Counted from the first letter of the stretch, positions 33,492-42,985 are shown. The stretch is 64,000 nucleotides of DNA from Bacillota bacterium (GCA_023421735.1 JAEZSP010000002.1:62001-126000), one strand, 5' to 3'. The notes: a model not told the origin generated them from the sequence alone. A program made the numbers and translations.

Positions 33492-33589
33492 TACGACTGA
33501 TATGGTATTTGCATTTTTAATGACTACCACCATAATATGAAAAAATTGAATTGAACACGCCGCGTCCTCTGAGGACGCGGCGCATGGGC

Positions 33590-34840
33590 CTACATCATTC
33601 TTGCGATATGTTCGACAAATTGGCGCGCCGTCCTGCCCGATCGTCCGCCGCGCTCGAGCGCGTACTGTTCGGCCAGCAGCTCGATATTTTCAACGCCGCC
33701 CAACCCGTGCGCATCGGCGAGCGCGTGCACGATCTCGATATACTTGTCCTTATTGGGTTTTGAAAATAGGATTGCGAGCCCGAACCGCTCGGACAGGGAG
33801 GCGACTTCCTGCATGGTCTCATTGAGGTGGACATCGTCGCCGCTGCGGTCGGAAAACGTCTCCTTGACGAGATGGCGGCGGTTGCTGGTGGCGTAGATTG
33901 CGACGTTTGCGCCCCGGGCGGCAACCGAACCTTCGAGGATCGCCTTTAGCGCGCCGATTTCCTCGTTGCCCTGCGCAAAGGAGAGGTCGTCGATGAACAG
34001 GATGAACTTGAGGGGATTGTCTACGAGCCGCTCAATGATGCGCGGTATTTCAAGAAGGTCGGCCTTTCGCACTTCCACGAGCCGCAGACCACGCATCCAG
34101 TATTCGTTGACGATGGCCTTGACGGTCGACGACTTGCCCGTGCCCGCGTCGCCGTATAACAGCGCGTTTGCGACCGGCTTCTCTTCCCAGAAGGCGAGCG
34201 TGTTTTGGACCAGCCGCCCGCGCTCCCGTTCATAGCCCGTCAGCTGTGAAAGCCGGATGGGGTCCGGTATCATGACCGGCACAATCGCCCCCGCGTGATA
34301 GGTGAACATGCGTGCGTTGGAATAGATTCCAAACCCTGCGGTCGCGAGCCGATCCATCTGATCTGCATAGGCGGCCTCGAAGTCGAACAATTCGTCGGTT
34401 GTCCATTCGGGCAGATCAATTTCCTGCGGCATCCCGGCCTTGACGTCCCGTGCAGAAAGGGTCGAAAGCGCGCGTAAGACTGCGAGCTCGCGCCGGACGC
34501 AGCCTTCAATCGTCTCTGAAACCGCCGCCTTGCGGGCGCGCAGCCGGACATATGTGTTCTCGTCAGATACGACCAGTCGCCACACGTAAGCGGTGAAGTT
34601 TTCCCCGCTCTGAAAGAGCAGGTGTGCAAACGACGCATAGCGGTCGACCTTTTCTTCGGGCGCATTTTCCGCGGTCAATAAATTGAGAAAGGCCCGGACG
34701 ACCGCGTCGTCCAGCAGGCGGCGGAACACAACCAGCGACCGCGCCCGCAATGCGATTTGATTCAACTGGAACATCACCTTTTCAGTCATTTTGATGAAAC
34801 CATATGCCCTATCGTACCGAAAAGCGGCGGCGTTCTCCAT
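33590..34840 (-). CDS. DUF815 family AAA+ ATPase
   Basis: Protein of 416 residues or slightly fewer. The N-terminal ~180 residues are helical and the C-terminal part is the DUF815 P-loop ATPase. Walker A is YGDAGTGKSSTVKAI and Walker B is FILFIDDLSFAQ. A sensor-like asparagine is in YATSNRRHLVKE, and the end is GRSGRTARQFVEHIARMM. The family is widespread in Bacillota and proteobacteria and has no firm function; it resembles DnaC/IstB-like loader ATPases. The start is uncertain: the first ATG has only a weak AAGGG site, and ATG codons 17 and 22 residues further on are alternatives. Confidence 0.85.
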   Translation of the reverse strand: MENAAAFRYDRAYGFIKMTEKVMFQLNQIALRARSLVVFRRLLDDAVVRAFLNLLTAENAPEEKVDRYASFAHLLFQSGENFTAYVWRLVVSDENTYVRLRARKAAVSETIEGCVRRELAVLRALSTLSARDVKAGMPQEIDLPEWTTDELFDFEAAYADQMDRLATAGFGIYSNARMFTYHAGAIVPVMIPDPIRLSQLTGYERERGRLVQNTLAFWEEKPVANALLYGDAGTGKSSTVKAIVNEYWMRGLRLVEVRKADLLEIPRIIERLVDNPLKFILFIDDLSFAQGNEEIGALKAILEGSVAARGANVAIYATSNRRHLVKETFSDRSGDDVHLNETMQEVASLSERFGLAILFSKPNKDKYIEIVHALADAHGLGGVENIELLAEQYALERGGRSGRTARQFVEHIARMM

Positions 34841-34865
34841 CGCCCTTAAGTTAATTCATCTGCGC

Positions 34866-34894
34866 TGTACAAGCATGCGTGCGTATGGTAATAT
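34866..34894 (+). promoter_or_regulatory. Promoter of the metal importer-hydroxylase operon
   Basis: TGTACA, 17-base spacer, TAATAT, about 33 bases before the binding-protein start. The -35 is only a fair match. Confidence 0.6.
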
Positions 34895-34927
34895 GTAAGG
34901 AGAAGATTGTGAACGGGAGCATGTGAT

Positions 34928-35926
34928 ATGAAACGTTTTATTTCACTCTTTCTTGCGGTTGTTCTTTACCTTGCTCTGATCCCGGCATTTGCCGAGGCGG
35001 ACGCACCCATTACCGTTATCGATCAGATCGGACGCACGGTCACGCTCGCGGCGCCGGCGGAGCGCATCGTTTCTTCCTATTACATCTCGACAGCGACGCT
35101 CATTGCGCTTGGACTTGAAGATCGGCTGGTCGGGATCGAAATGAAGGCGGAGGGGCGCACGCTGTATCAGATGGCGGCGCCTCAGATCATCGGCCTTCCG
35201 GCGGTCGGCTCCGGCAAGGGCATCAACGTGGAGGAAACCGCCGCAACAAACCCGGATGTGGTGATTTTGCCCAAAAAGCTTGCGGATTCCGCCGCCTCCT
35301 TTGAGGCGCTGGGTATTCCGGTTGTGGTCGTCGATCCCGAGACGAAGGAGAAATTCGCGGAGTGCGTGATGCTCCTTGCCGAGATCACCGGGACGACGGC
35401 GCGCGCGGAGGCGCTGCTCTCGTACGACGACGAGCAGACCGCGATGATTGAGGACCTCGTTGCGGATCTTGACAAACCCCGTGTGTATCTGTCCTCCGCT
35501 TCCGGAACGCTCGTGACGTTTCCCGGGGGAATGTATCAATCGGCACTGATTGAGACGGCGGGCGGGACCTGCGTGTCCGCGGAACTGGCGGGCGAGAGTC
35601 AGGCGGAGGTGTCGGCCGAGCAGGTCGTTTTGTGGAATCCGGAATACATGTTCTACGTCACGGGCGCTGATTATACGGCTACGGACATCACGACCGACGA
35701 GCGGCTTGCGGGCGTGGCCGCCATCGAAAATGACAATGTATACCAATTCCCGTCGGCCATCGAATCCTGGGACTATCCCACGCCCTCGTCGATCCTGGGC
35801 ATTCTGTATCTTGCGCACATGCTGCATCCGGATGTGTATACCGAGGATCAGTACGTCCAGGCGGCGACGGATTTTTATCGCACATTTTTTGACATCGATG
35901 TGACCAAAGAGGAGATCGGCCTGTAA
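34928..35926 (+). CDS. Fec/BtuF-type ABC substrate-binding protein, possible molybdate or tungstate binder
   Basis: Secreted binding protein of 332 residues with signal peptide (FLAVVLYLALIPAFAEA) and the class III binding-protein fold. Family marks are VIDQIGRTVTLAAPAERIVS, the ISTATLIALGLEDRLVG segment, NPDVVILPKKLADS and the long connecting helix. Family members carry Fe-siderophores, heme, cobalamin, or, in the MolB branch, molybdate and tungstate. The gene is in one operon with a molybdenum hydroxylase and a molybdopterin-nucleotide transferase, which favours molybdate or tungstate; this is inference. There is no lipobox cysteine. Confidence 0.82.
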   Translation: MKRFISLFLAVVLYLALIPAFAEADAPITVIDQIGRTVTLAAPAERIVSSYYISTATLIALGLEDRLVGIEMKAEGRTLYQMAAPQIIGLPAVGSGKGINVEETAATNPDVVILPKKLADSAASFEALGIPVVVVDPETKEKFAECVMLLAEITGTTARAEALLSYDDEQTAMIEDLVADLDKPRVYLSSASGTLVTFPGGMYQSALIETAGGTCVSAELAGESQAEVSAEQVVLWNPEYMFYVTGADYTATDITTDERLAGVAAIENDNVYQFPSAIESWDYPTPSSILGILYLAHMLHPDVYTEDQYVQAATDFYRTFFDIDVTKEEIGL

Positions 35927-36916
35927 GTGTTTGGAAAGCGCGGCAAATGGATCCTTGCGCTCGCGGCATTGGGGTGCCTGATTGTGTCCTTTGTGGTGGG
36001 CAGGTACCCGCTCTCGCTGGGTGAAATCGGGCGGATATTGCTCGGTCAGGACGCGGACAGCGTCCCGGCGCGGGTGTTTCTCAACATCCGCCTGCCGCGC
36101 GCGCTCATCGTTTCGGTGTGCGGAATGGGACTCGCGGTTGCGGGTCAGATCTTCCAGCGCGTATTCGTCAATCCGCTCGTGTCGCCGGACGTACTGGGTG
36201 TGAGCGGCGGCTGTTCCGTCGGTGCGGTTGCCGCCATCCTCGCGGGCGCGGGCATGTGGGCGACGCAGGCGTTTGCGTTTATGGGCGGGCTGTGTGCGGT
36301 CGGACTCTCGATTCTGCTTGCGCGTGCCATTCGGGGCGAACGGCGCATCTCGATGATCCTCTCCGGCATCATCATCGGCGCGTTGGCAAATGCCGTCATC
36401 ATGTTTTTCAAGTACGTCGCGGATCCCACAAACGAGCTAGCGACCATCGAATATTGGCTCATGGGAAGTTTTCATACGGCGCGCTGGGTCGATTTGCGCC
36501 TTCTCGTGCCCATGACGGCGATCTGCTTTTTGGGGCTGTTCCTGTTGCGCTACCCGATCCAGATCATTGCACTTGGCGATGAGGAAGCGAAGAGTTTAGG
36601 GGTCAATGTCCCGCGCGTGCGGGCTGTCGCGCTTTTTCTGGCGACCGCGCTGGTCGCCGCGTCTGTTTGTGTGGCGGGTATCGTGAGCTGGGTGGGGCTG
36701 ATCGTTCCGCACATGGTGCGGCGCGTTTCCCACCGGGACAGCACGCTCTTCATTGAATCCGCCATGGGCGGCGCAGCCGTTTTGACCGTTGCGGACGCAT
36801 TGGCGCGCAGCATTGCGACCGCAGAAATTCCGATCAGCATCCTTACATCTCTCATGGGCGCGATCTTCCTCGCGGCGGTCCTCCTCGCGCGGCAAAGGGG
36901 GACTGCCCGTGATTGA
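35927..36916 (+). CDS. FecCD/BtuC-type ABC permease
   Basis: Membrane permease of 329 residues with about ten hydrophobic spans of the BtuC type. The conserved cytoplasmic and exit segments are RLPRALIVSVCGMGLAVAG, FVNPLVSPDVLGVSGG, and GLIVPHMVRRVSHRDS. The GTG start follows the binding-protein stop directly; GAGGAG lies 12 nt upstream, a rather long gap. It forms the channel of the putative molybdate-type importer, and its 3' end overlaps the ATPase gene by 8 bases. Confidence 0.9.
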   Translation: MFGKRGKWILALAALGCLIVSFVVGRYPLSLGEIGRILLGQDADSVPARVFLNIRLPRALIVSVCGMGLAVAGQIFQRVFVNPLVSPDVLGVSGGCSVGAVAAILAGAGMWATQAFAFMGGLCAVGLSILLARAIRGERRISMILSGIIIGALANAVIMFFKYVADPTNELATIEYWLMGSFHTARWVDLRLLVPMTAICFLGLFLLRYPIQIIALGDEEAKSLGVNVPRVRAVALFLATALVAASVCVAGIVSWVGLIVPHMVRRVSHRDSTLFIESAMGGAAVLTVADALARSIATAEIPISILTSLMGAIFLAAVLLARQRGTARD

Positions 36917-37649
36917 AATTCAGAATTTGATGCTCAAACGCTGCGGACAAGCGGTGCTCGCGGACGCGAATCTCTCGATCGGCGAGGGCGTCACGGCGCT
37001 CCTTGGGCGAAACGGTGCGGGAAAGACCACGCTCATCCGTGCGCTGACGGGCTTTCTAAAGCCGTCGGCAGGGGAGATTTTGCTCGACGGACGCCCTCTT
37101 TCAACTTATTCCGACCGGGAACGCGCACAAAAACTGGCCTATGTGCCCCAGAATCCGCGCGAAGGGCTTTTTGTGACGGCTGCGTACTTTGTTGCGATGG
37201 GTGCGTTCCCCAATCAAAGTCTTTTCCGCACGCCGGGGCCTGCGCGCATGCGGCAGGCGGGGGAGATTCTGTTTGCCATGGGACTTTCGCAGTTCGCTGA
37301 ACGGGGCATGGACACATTGAGCGGCGGCGAAACGCGGCTTATGTATCTGGCGCGGGCGCAGATGCAGGGGGCAGAATGCTTCATTCTCGACGAGCCGCTT
37401 GCGGGACTGGACTACGCATGGCAGCACAGATTCCTCGAGCGGCTGAAGCGGGAAAAGAGAGGCGTGTTTTTATCCCTGCACGATCCCTCGTTCGCCATGC
37501 AATACGCGGATCGGATTGTCCTCATCGCGGATGGACGTTTGTATGAAAACCCGCGCGAGGCGAACTTACAGGCAGCATATGGGCGGGAACTGCGGCTGAT
37601 CGAGGCGGAAAACCAGAAAATCGCGGTCTGGAAAGGATCATCGACATGA
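36909..37649 (+). CDS. Fec/BtuD-type ABC transporter ATPase
   Basis: ATP-binding subunit of 246 residues. Walker A is GRNGAGKTTLIRAL and the Q-loop is LAYVPQNPRE. The signature is LSGGETRLMYLARAQ, with Walker B in CFILDEPLAGLDYAW and the H-loop in FLSLHDPSFAMQYADR. The GTG start is supported by AAAGGGGG 7 nt upstream and lies inside the permease gene end. The stop overlaps the next gene as ATGA, which ties the importer to the hydroxylase subunits in a single translated chain. Confidence 0.9.
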   Translation: MIEIQNLMLKRCGQAVLADANLSIGEGVTALLGRNGAGKTTLIRALTGFLKPSAGEILLDGRPLSTYSDRERAQKLAYVPQNPREGLFVTAAYFVAMGAFPNQSLFRTPGPARMRQAGEILFAMGLSQFAERGMDTLSGGETRLMYLARAQMQGAECFILDEPLAGLDYAWQHRFLERLKREKRGVFLSLHDPSFAMQYADRIVLIADGRLYENPREANLQAAYGRELRLIEAENQKIAVWKGSST

Positions 37650-38410
37650 ACTTCAGGCGGTATGTGATGGCGGAGAGCCTCGAGGAGGCCTGGACGCTGA
37701 ACCAAAAAAGAGGCAACCGGATTCTGGGCGGCACGCTCTGGATGAAGATGGGCGGGAGCCACTTTGATGCGGCAATCGATTTGAGCCGTCTTGGACTCGA
37801 TCAGATTGAACACGAGGGCGGCGCATATCGGATCGGCTGCATGGCGACGCTGCACGACTTGGAGACGCATGCGGGACTGGGTGCACTAACGGGCGGCGCA
37901 ATCGGGCGCGCGCTCGCGCCCATCGTCGGGGTGCAGTTCCGAAATTATGCGACTGTGGGCGGAAGCGTGTTCGGCCGCTACGGATTTTCGGACGTCCTGA
38001 CGGTTTTCATGGCGATGGATGCGGAGGTCATGCTCTACCGGGGCGGACGCGTTCCGATCCGCGCCTTTGCGCAGATGCCCTACGACAAGGACATCCTCAC
38101 GCACGTCGTCGTGCGGGACGTTCCGATGAAGATCGCATGCGAGAGCGTACGGCTTTCGAAGACCGATTTTCCCGTTCTGACCTGCGCCGTGTCCGAGATC
38201 GGCGGCAAAATCGCAGCGGTCGTGGGCGCGCGACCCAACAGGGCGCGCGCAGTCGATCTGCCGGAGGGCGCCGCATATGCAGATTTTCCCGCGCTGGTCG
38301 CGGATGCGCTGGATTTTGGGTCAAACATGCGCGGCTCGGCGGCGTACCGCAAGCACCTGTGCCGCGTGCTGGTCGGCCGCTGCATAACCGGGATCGGAGG
38401 CGACAGATGA
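37646..38410 (+). CDS. Molybdenum hydroxylase FAD-binding (medium) subunit
   Basis: FAD subunit of a xanthine dehydrogenase/CO dehydrogenase-like molybdenum hydroxylase, 254 residues (CoxM/XdhB type). The two FAD-binding stretches are visible as RILGGTLWMKMGGSH (usually AGGTDL-like) and NYATVGGSVFGRYGFSD (usually the ATVGGNL-like TIGG loop). The start overlaps the ATPase stop and the stop overlaps the Fe-S subunit start. It passes electrons from the Fe-S clusters to NAD+ or another acceptor. It is slightly shorter than typical CoxM. Confidence 0.86.
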   Translation: MNFRRYVMAESLEEAWTLNQKRGNRILGGTLWMKMGGSHFDAAIDLSRLGLDQIEHEGGAYRIGCMATLHDLETHAGLGALTGGAIGRALAPIVGVQFRNYATVGGSVFGRYGFSDVLTVFMAMDAEVMLYRGGRVPIRAFAQMPYDKDILTHVVVRDVPMKIACESVRLSKTDFPVLTCAVSEIGGKIAAVVGARPNRARAVDLPEGAAYADFPALVADALDFGSNMRGSAAYRKHLCRVLVGRCITGIGGDR

Positions 38411-38871
38411 CGCTCGAACTGAGACTAAACGGCAGGCAGATCGCGGGCGAGGTTGCCCCGGACGCCATGCTGATTGATTTTCTGCGCGCGAACGGCTGCA
38501 TGAGCGTTAAGCGCGGCTGCGATACCGCAAACTGCGGGTTGTGTACGGTACTTCTGGACGGGAAGCCCATCCTCTCCTGTTCCTATCCGGCCCTGCGTGC
38601 GCACGGGCACGCGGTCGTGACGCTCGAGGGCCTGCAGGCCGAGGCGGAGGAATTCGGCGGGTTCATGGCGGACGAGGGCGCTGATCAGTGCGGCTTTTGC
38701 AATCCCGGGTTCATCATGAACGTGCTCGCGATGGTGAAGGAATTGCCCGATCCAACGGAGGCGCAGATCCGCGCGTATCTTTCGGGCAACCTCTGCCGTT
38801 GTTCCGGCTTTGTGAGCCAGCATCGCGCAATCGCGCGATACATCCGCTTCAAGAGGGAGAATGAACGATGA
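38407..38871 (+). CDS. Molybdenum hydroxylase 2[2Fe-2S] (small) subunit
   Basis: Small subunit of 154 residues (CoxS/XdhC type). The plant-type [2Fe-2S] cluster uses C38, C43, C46 and C58 (RGCDTANCGLCTVLLDG). The second cluster uses C95, C98, C130 and C132 (QCGFCNPGFIMN and GNLCRCSGF). It shuttles electrons from the molybdenum centre to FAD. ATGA overlaps link it to both neighbours. Confidence 0.94.
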   Translation: MTLELRLNGRQIAGEVAPDAMLIDFLRANGCMSVKRGCDTANCGLCTVLLDGKPILSCSYPALRAHGHAVVTLEGLQAEAEEFGGFMADEGADQCGFCNPGFIMNVLAMVKELPDPTEAQIRAYLSGNLCRCSGFVSQHRAIARYIRFKRENER

Positions 38872-41144
38872 AGGCGGTCAATACGTCCATCCGCAAAAAG
38901 GATGCCATGGCGCTCGTGACCGGGAAGCCGGTGTATACGGACGATCTCGCCAGAAAAGACGCGCTGTGCGTGAAGCTTTTACACAGTCCGCATGCGTTTG
39001 CGTACATCAGGAGCGTCGATACCGCAAGGGCGCTGCGCGTGCCGGGCGTCGCATGCGTGCTCACCTTCGCGGATGTCCCGCAAACGCGTTTTACCATCGC
39101 CGGGCAGTCGTATCCGGAGACGAGCCCTTACGATCGGCTGATCCTTGACCGGTACGTACGCTTTTTGGGCGACGCGGCGGCGATCGTCGCCGCCGAGACC
39201 GAGCAGGCTGCGGAAGCTGCATTGCGGCTCATCAAGGTGGATTACGAGGTGCTGCCCCCCGTGCTCGACATCCACAAGGCACTCGACAACCCGTCGACCG
39301 TGCATCCGGAGGATGACTGGACGATGCGCGACGGGTTCGGCGCAGATCGGGCGCGCAACCTCTGCGCGGCGCACGCCGAGGAAATGGGCGATGTGGACGC
39401 GGAATTTGAACGGTGTGCGCACACCTTTTCCGCGACATACCACACCTACGCGAACCAGCAGACCATGATGGAGACCTTTCGCGCGCAGACGCAGCTCGAT
39501 CCGTATGGGCGGCTCGAGGTCATGAGCTCGACGCAGGTACCGTTCCACGTGCGTCGCATCCTCGCGCGCGCGCTCGGGATTCCCAAATCCCGCGTCCGTG
39601 TGATCAAGCCGCGCATCGGCGGCGGCTTCGGCGCAAAGCAGACGGCGGTGTGCGAAATGTATCCTGCCATCGTGACCATGAAGACAGGGCGCGCCGCCAA
39701 GATCGTCTACACCCGCAGAGAGGCGTTTTTCGCCGGATCGCCCCGGCACGAGATGGAGATTTCGGTGCGCGTGGGCGCAGACGCGGGCGGCATCATCCGT
39801 GCGCTCGACGTCAAGACGCTCTCCAACACGGGCGCATACGGCGAACATGGCTGGGCGACGGTGGGCCTGAGCGGGCATAAATCCATCCCGCTTTACGGAA
39901 AGCTCGCCGCTTACCGCTTCGATTATACGGTCGTCTACACAAACAGCACCGCCACCGGCGCGTACCGGGGATTCGGCGCGACGCAGGGCATTTTTGCGGT
40001 GGAATCCGCGGTCAATGAGCTTGCGCACCGGATGAACATCGACCCGGTCGAAATCCGCACGCGCAACATGGTCAGGGAAGGCGACGTGATGCCCGCGTAC
40101 TACGGGGAAACCGCCACGAGCTGCGCGCTCGACCGCTGCCTTGCGCGCGCCGCGCAGATGATGGACTGGGATGAAAAATATCCCGTCCGCACGCTGCCTG
40201 ACGGGCGGCTGCACGGCGTGGGCGTCGCCATGGCGATGCAGGGATCGGGCATCTCGAACATCGACGTGGGTTCCGCGACCGTGCGGCTCACGGAGGACGG
40301 CGCGTACCAACTGCAAATCGGCGCGACCGACATGGGCACGGGCTGCGACACCATTCTTGCGCAGATTGCGGCGGAATGTCTCGACTGCGCGCCCGACGAC
40401 GTGACCACCATGGGCGTCGACACGGATGTGTCGCCCTACGACACGGGTTCCTATGCGTCGTCTACGACATTCATCACCGGGCAGGCGGTTGTAAAGGCAT
40501 GCGGCGCGCTCCGGGCACGCATTTTGGGCTTTGCGGCGCAGCTCCTCTCCTGCGCTCCTGAGGAACTTGAACTCGAGGGCACATGCGTTGTGCGCGCGGG
40601 GGATGAAGACCAATTGCCCCTTCGGGAGGTTGCCGCGCAGGCCATCTGCGGAAACGACGCGATCCTCGAAGCGACCGCGGCGAACACGTCGCCCGCTTCG
40701 CCGCCGCCGTTCATGGTGGGCATGGCGGAAGTGGCCGTCGATCCGCTGACCGGGGTGGTTGAGCTTTTGGACTACGTGGGGGTGGTCGACTGTGGCACGA
40801 CCATCAATCCAAACCTTGCGCGCGTGCAGACAGAGGGCGGGCTTGCGCAGGGCATCGGCATGGCGCTTTATGAACGGCCGCTGCGCGCCGCGAACGGGCG
40901 GCTGACGGCGGACAGCTTCATGCAGTATAAGATCCCGTCCCGGCTCGACATTTCGAATCTGCGCGTTGCGTTTGAAAGCAGCTATGAGGCGAGCGGGCCG
41001 TTCGGCGCGAAGTCCATCGGGGAAATCGTCATCAACACGCCCTGCCCGGCAATCGCAGATGCGGTTTACAATGCGACGGGCGTGCGCGTGCGCGAGATGC
41101 CGATCACCCCCGAAAAAATCGCGATGGGGATGATCGAGCTGTGA
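38868..41144 (+). CDS. Molybdenum hydroxylase large (molybdopterin-binding) subunit
   Basis: Catalytic subunit of 758 residues of the xanthine dehydrogenase family. Cofactor-binding loops are seen at RIGGGFGAKQTAV, the GAYRGFGATQGIFAVES stretch and LQIGATDMGTGCDTI. The C-terminal KSIGEIVINTPCPAIADAV contains the conserved active-site glutamate. The AYRGFGA motif fits xanthine dehydrogenase-like enzymes rather than CO dehydrogenase, which has a cysteine loop. The substrate may be a purine or another N-heterocycle; the sequence alone does not say. It overlaps the Fe-S subunit gene by 4 bases. Confidence 0.92.
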   Translation: MKAVNTSIRKKDAMALVTGKPVYTDDLARKDALCVKLLHSPHAFAYIRSVDTARALRVPGVACVLTFADVPQTRFTIAGQSYPETSPYDRLILDRYVRFLGDAAAIVAAETEQAAEAALRLIKVDYEVLPPVLDIHKALDNPSTVHPEDDWTMRDGFGADRARNLCAAHAEEMGDVDAEFERCAHTFSATYHTYANQQTMMETFRAQTQLDPYGRLEVMSSTQVPFHVRRILARALGIPKSRVRVIKPRIGGGFGAKQTAVCEMYPAIVTMKTGRAAKIVYTRREAFFAGSPRHEMEISVRVGADAGGIIRALDVKTLSNTGAYGEHGWATVGLSGHKSIPLYGKLAAYRFDYTVVYTNSTATGAYRGFGATQGIFAVESAVNELAHRMNIDPVEIRTRNMVREGDVMPAYYGETATSCALDRCLARAAQMMDWDEKYPVRTLPDGRLHGVGVAMAMQGSGISNIDVGSATVRLTEDGAYQLQIGATDMGTGCDTILAQIAAECLDCAPDDVTTMGVDTDVSPYDTGSYASSTTFITGQAVVKACGALRARILGFAAQLLSCAPEELELEGTCVVRAGDEDQLPLREVAAQAICGNDAILEATAANTSPASPPPFMVGMAEVAVDPLTGVVELLDYVGVVDCGTTINPNLARVQTEGGLAQGIGMALYERPLRAANGRLTADSFMQYKIPSRLDISNLRVAFESSYEASGPFGAKSIGEIVINTPCPAIADAVYNATGVRVREMPITPEKIAMGMIEL

Positions 41145-41710
41145 TGCGGCTGGTGCTGCTCGCCGCCGGAAACAGTCGGCGGTTTGGGGAGAACAAGCTG
41201 CTGTTCCCGCTCGAGGGGAAGCCGCTTTACAGGTACATGCTGGACAGGCTCCTGCTTGTGCGCGCCGAGATGGGCGCGGAGCTGGTCGTCGTGACGCAAT
41301 ACGGGGAGATCGCGCAGGCATGTGCGGGATTGCCCACGCGGGTTCTTTTGAACCCGGAAAGCGAAAAGGGCATTTCCACATCCATTCGCCTGGGCCTATC
41401 GGACATCGCCGAGATTCCCTGCGCGTTTTTCGTCGCGGATCAGCCGTATCTTTCGGAAGAGACGATCGTCTGTTTCCTGCGCGCGTGGGCGTCATCCGGC
41501 AAGGGCATCGGCTGCGTGGCGCATGAAGGCGAGAGCGGGAATCCCGCCGTGTTCGCGTCCCGGTACCACGGTGCGCTGCGCGCGCTCGCGGGCGACCGGG
41601 GCGGGAAGCGCGTGATCCGGGAACACATGGACGATACATACCTACACCAGGTCGAAAACGCGCGTGCGCTCATGGACATCGATTTCAGGGGCGACGCCGT
41701 TTCAGAATAG
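41144..41710 (+). CDS. MobA-like nucleotidyltransferase, MocA type
   Basis: NTP-transferase of 188 residues with the MobA/MocA signature LLAAGNSRRFGENKLLFPL and the metal-binding FFVADQPYLSEET. MocA transfers CMP to molybdopterin to form the cytosine dinucleotide cofactor used by xanthine dehydrogenase-family enzymes, which suits the preceding subunits. The ATG overlaps the large-subunit stop by one base (TGATG). A shared role in cofactor finishing is inferred from family and context. Confidence 0.85.
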   Translation: MRLVLLAAGNSRRFGENKLLFPLEGKPLYRYMLDRLLLVRAEMGAELVVVTQYGEIAQACAGLPTRVLLNPESEKGISTSIRLGLSDIAEIPCAFFVADQPYLSEETIVCFLRAWASSGKGIGCVAHEGESGNPAVFASRYHGALRALAGDRGGKRVIREHMDDTYLHQVENARALMDIDFRGDAVSE

Positions 41711-41722
41711 AGGAGGAGAATC

Positions 41723-42847
41723 ATGCAGTACCGTCAATTTGGAAACACCGGTTTGAAGATTTCGGCACTGGGCTTCGGCGCAATGCGCCTGCCTTCGACA
41801 AATGTCGACGGCAAGAACGTGTTCGACATCGACGAGAGCATCCGCATCATCCACCGCGCGATCGAACTTGGCGTCAACTATTTCGACACGGCGCCCTATT
41901 ATTGCGACAGGGAGAGCGAGGGAATCGTCGGAAAGGCGCTGAAGGGGTATCGCGACAAGGTGCTCTTGTCGACAAAGAATCCCATCGAGAACGCGTCCGG
42001 CGCGGACTGGCGGAAGCGGCTCGAGCTTTCGCTGAAGAACCTCGACACGGACCACATCGATTTTTACCACATGTGGGGCATCAGCTGGGATGCCTATACC
42101 GAGAAGATCGACGTGAAGGACGGCCCGATGGCGGCAGCCATCCGCGCGAAAGAAGAAGGGCTGATTAAGCACATTTCCTTCTCGTTTCACGACAAGCCCG
42201 AGAATATGATCAAGATTGTGGACACGGGCAATTTCGAGTCCGTACTCTGCCAGTACAATCTTCTTGATACCGCGAACGAAGCGGCCATCGCGCATGCGGC
42301 TTCCAAGGGACTGGGCGTCGTGATCATGGGTCCGGTTGCGGGCGGACGTCTGGGCCAGCCCTCCGAGGCGATTTTGAAGCTCATGAACGGCAAGCTCGAT
42401 TCGAGCGCCGAGATCGCGCTGCGATTCGTGCTCGCCAATCCCAACGTATCCTGTGCGCTTTCCGGCATGGGTTCGATGGCAATGGTCGAGGAAAACGCGC
42501 GCACGGCATCCGACGACGCGCCCCTGAGCACGGAGGAGCTTGGGAAGATCAATGCCGCGATGGAGCAGAACAAGAAGCTGGCGGAACTTTACTGCACGGG
42601 ATGCAACTATTGCATGCCCTGTCCGCAGGAGATCAACATCCCCCTGAACTTCCAGCTCATGAATTATCACAGGGTCTATGGCCTGACCGAGTATGCCAAG
42701 GGCGAATACGCGAAGATCGGCACGGTCGAGTGGCTCAAGGGCAAGAAGGCGAGCGACTGCATCGAATGCGGCATCTGCGAAAAGAAATGCCCACAGAAGA
42801 TTGCGATCAGAAAGCAGCTCAAGGAAACAGCCGAAGTACTCGGCTGA
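41723..42847 (+). CDS. Aldo/keto reductase with C-terminal 2[4Fe-4S] domain
   Basis: Protein of 374 residues. The N-terminal ~270 residues are an aldo/keto reductase barrel (FGAMRLPS; DTAPYYCDRESEG with catalytic Asp/Tyr; LLSTKNP lysine; IDFYHMW histidine). The C-terminus carries cysteines C291, C294, C297, C300 and C346, C349, C352, C356, two cluster motifs related to ferredoxins. This type is common in anaerobic Clostridia and probably couples NAD(P)H- or ferredoxin-linked reduction; the substrate is unknown. AGGAGG stands before the ATG, 12 bases after the MocA stop. It may serve the same catabolic route as the hydroxylase. Confidence 0.9.
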   Translation: MQYRQFGNTGLKISALGFGAMRLPSTNVDGKNVFDIDESIRIIHRAIELGVNYFDTAPYYCDRESEGIVGKALKGYRDKVLLSTKNPIENASGADWRKRLELSLKNLDTDHIDFYHMWGISWDAYTEKIDVKDGPMAAAIRAKEEGLIKHISFSFHDKPENMIKIVDTGNFESVLCQYNLLDTANEAAIAHAASKGLGVVIMGPVAGGRLGQPSEAILKLMNGKLDSSAEIALRFVLANPNVSCALSGMGSMAMVEENARTASDDAPLSTEELGKINAAMEQNKKLAELYCTGCNYCMPCPQEINIPLNFQLMNYHRVYGLTEYAKGEYAKIGTVEWLKGKKASDCIECGICEKKCPQKIAIRKQLKETAEVLG

Positions 42848-42858
42848 TCTTCCAATCG

Positions 42859-42886
42859 GCCCGGCGGCGAAAACCGCCGGGCTTTT
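42859..42886 (+). terminator. Terminator of the hydroxylase operon
   Basis: Perfect 9-bp stem GCCCGGCGG / CCGCCGGGC, 6-nt loop, then TTTT. Confidence 0.85.
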
Positions 42887-42909
42887 GTGCGCCCAAAGTC
42901 AAATTCCAG

Positions 42910-42938
42910 TCGACTTTTATGGGCGCATATGTTAAAAT
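42910..42938 (+). promoter_or_regulatory. Promoter of the GHL6-like glycosidase operon
   Basis: TCGACT, 17-base spacer, TAAAAT preceded by TGT (extended -10). Just downstream the leader contains the perfect palindrome CGCCCTGCAGGGCG at 42951-42964, a candidate operator or hairpin. Confidence 0.6.
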
Positions 42939-42985
42939 GCGGGTAACGATCGCCCTGCAGGGCGTGCACGAAGGAGAACTGAAAC

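Noticed and set aside
38979..41639. Open frame of 886 codons antisense to the molybdenum hydroxylase large subunit
   Set aside because: The other strand encodes an unmistakable XDH-family subunit; the antisense product is arginine- and histidine-rich without any domain.
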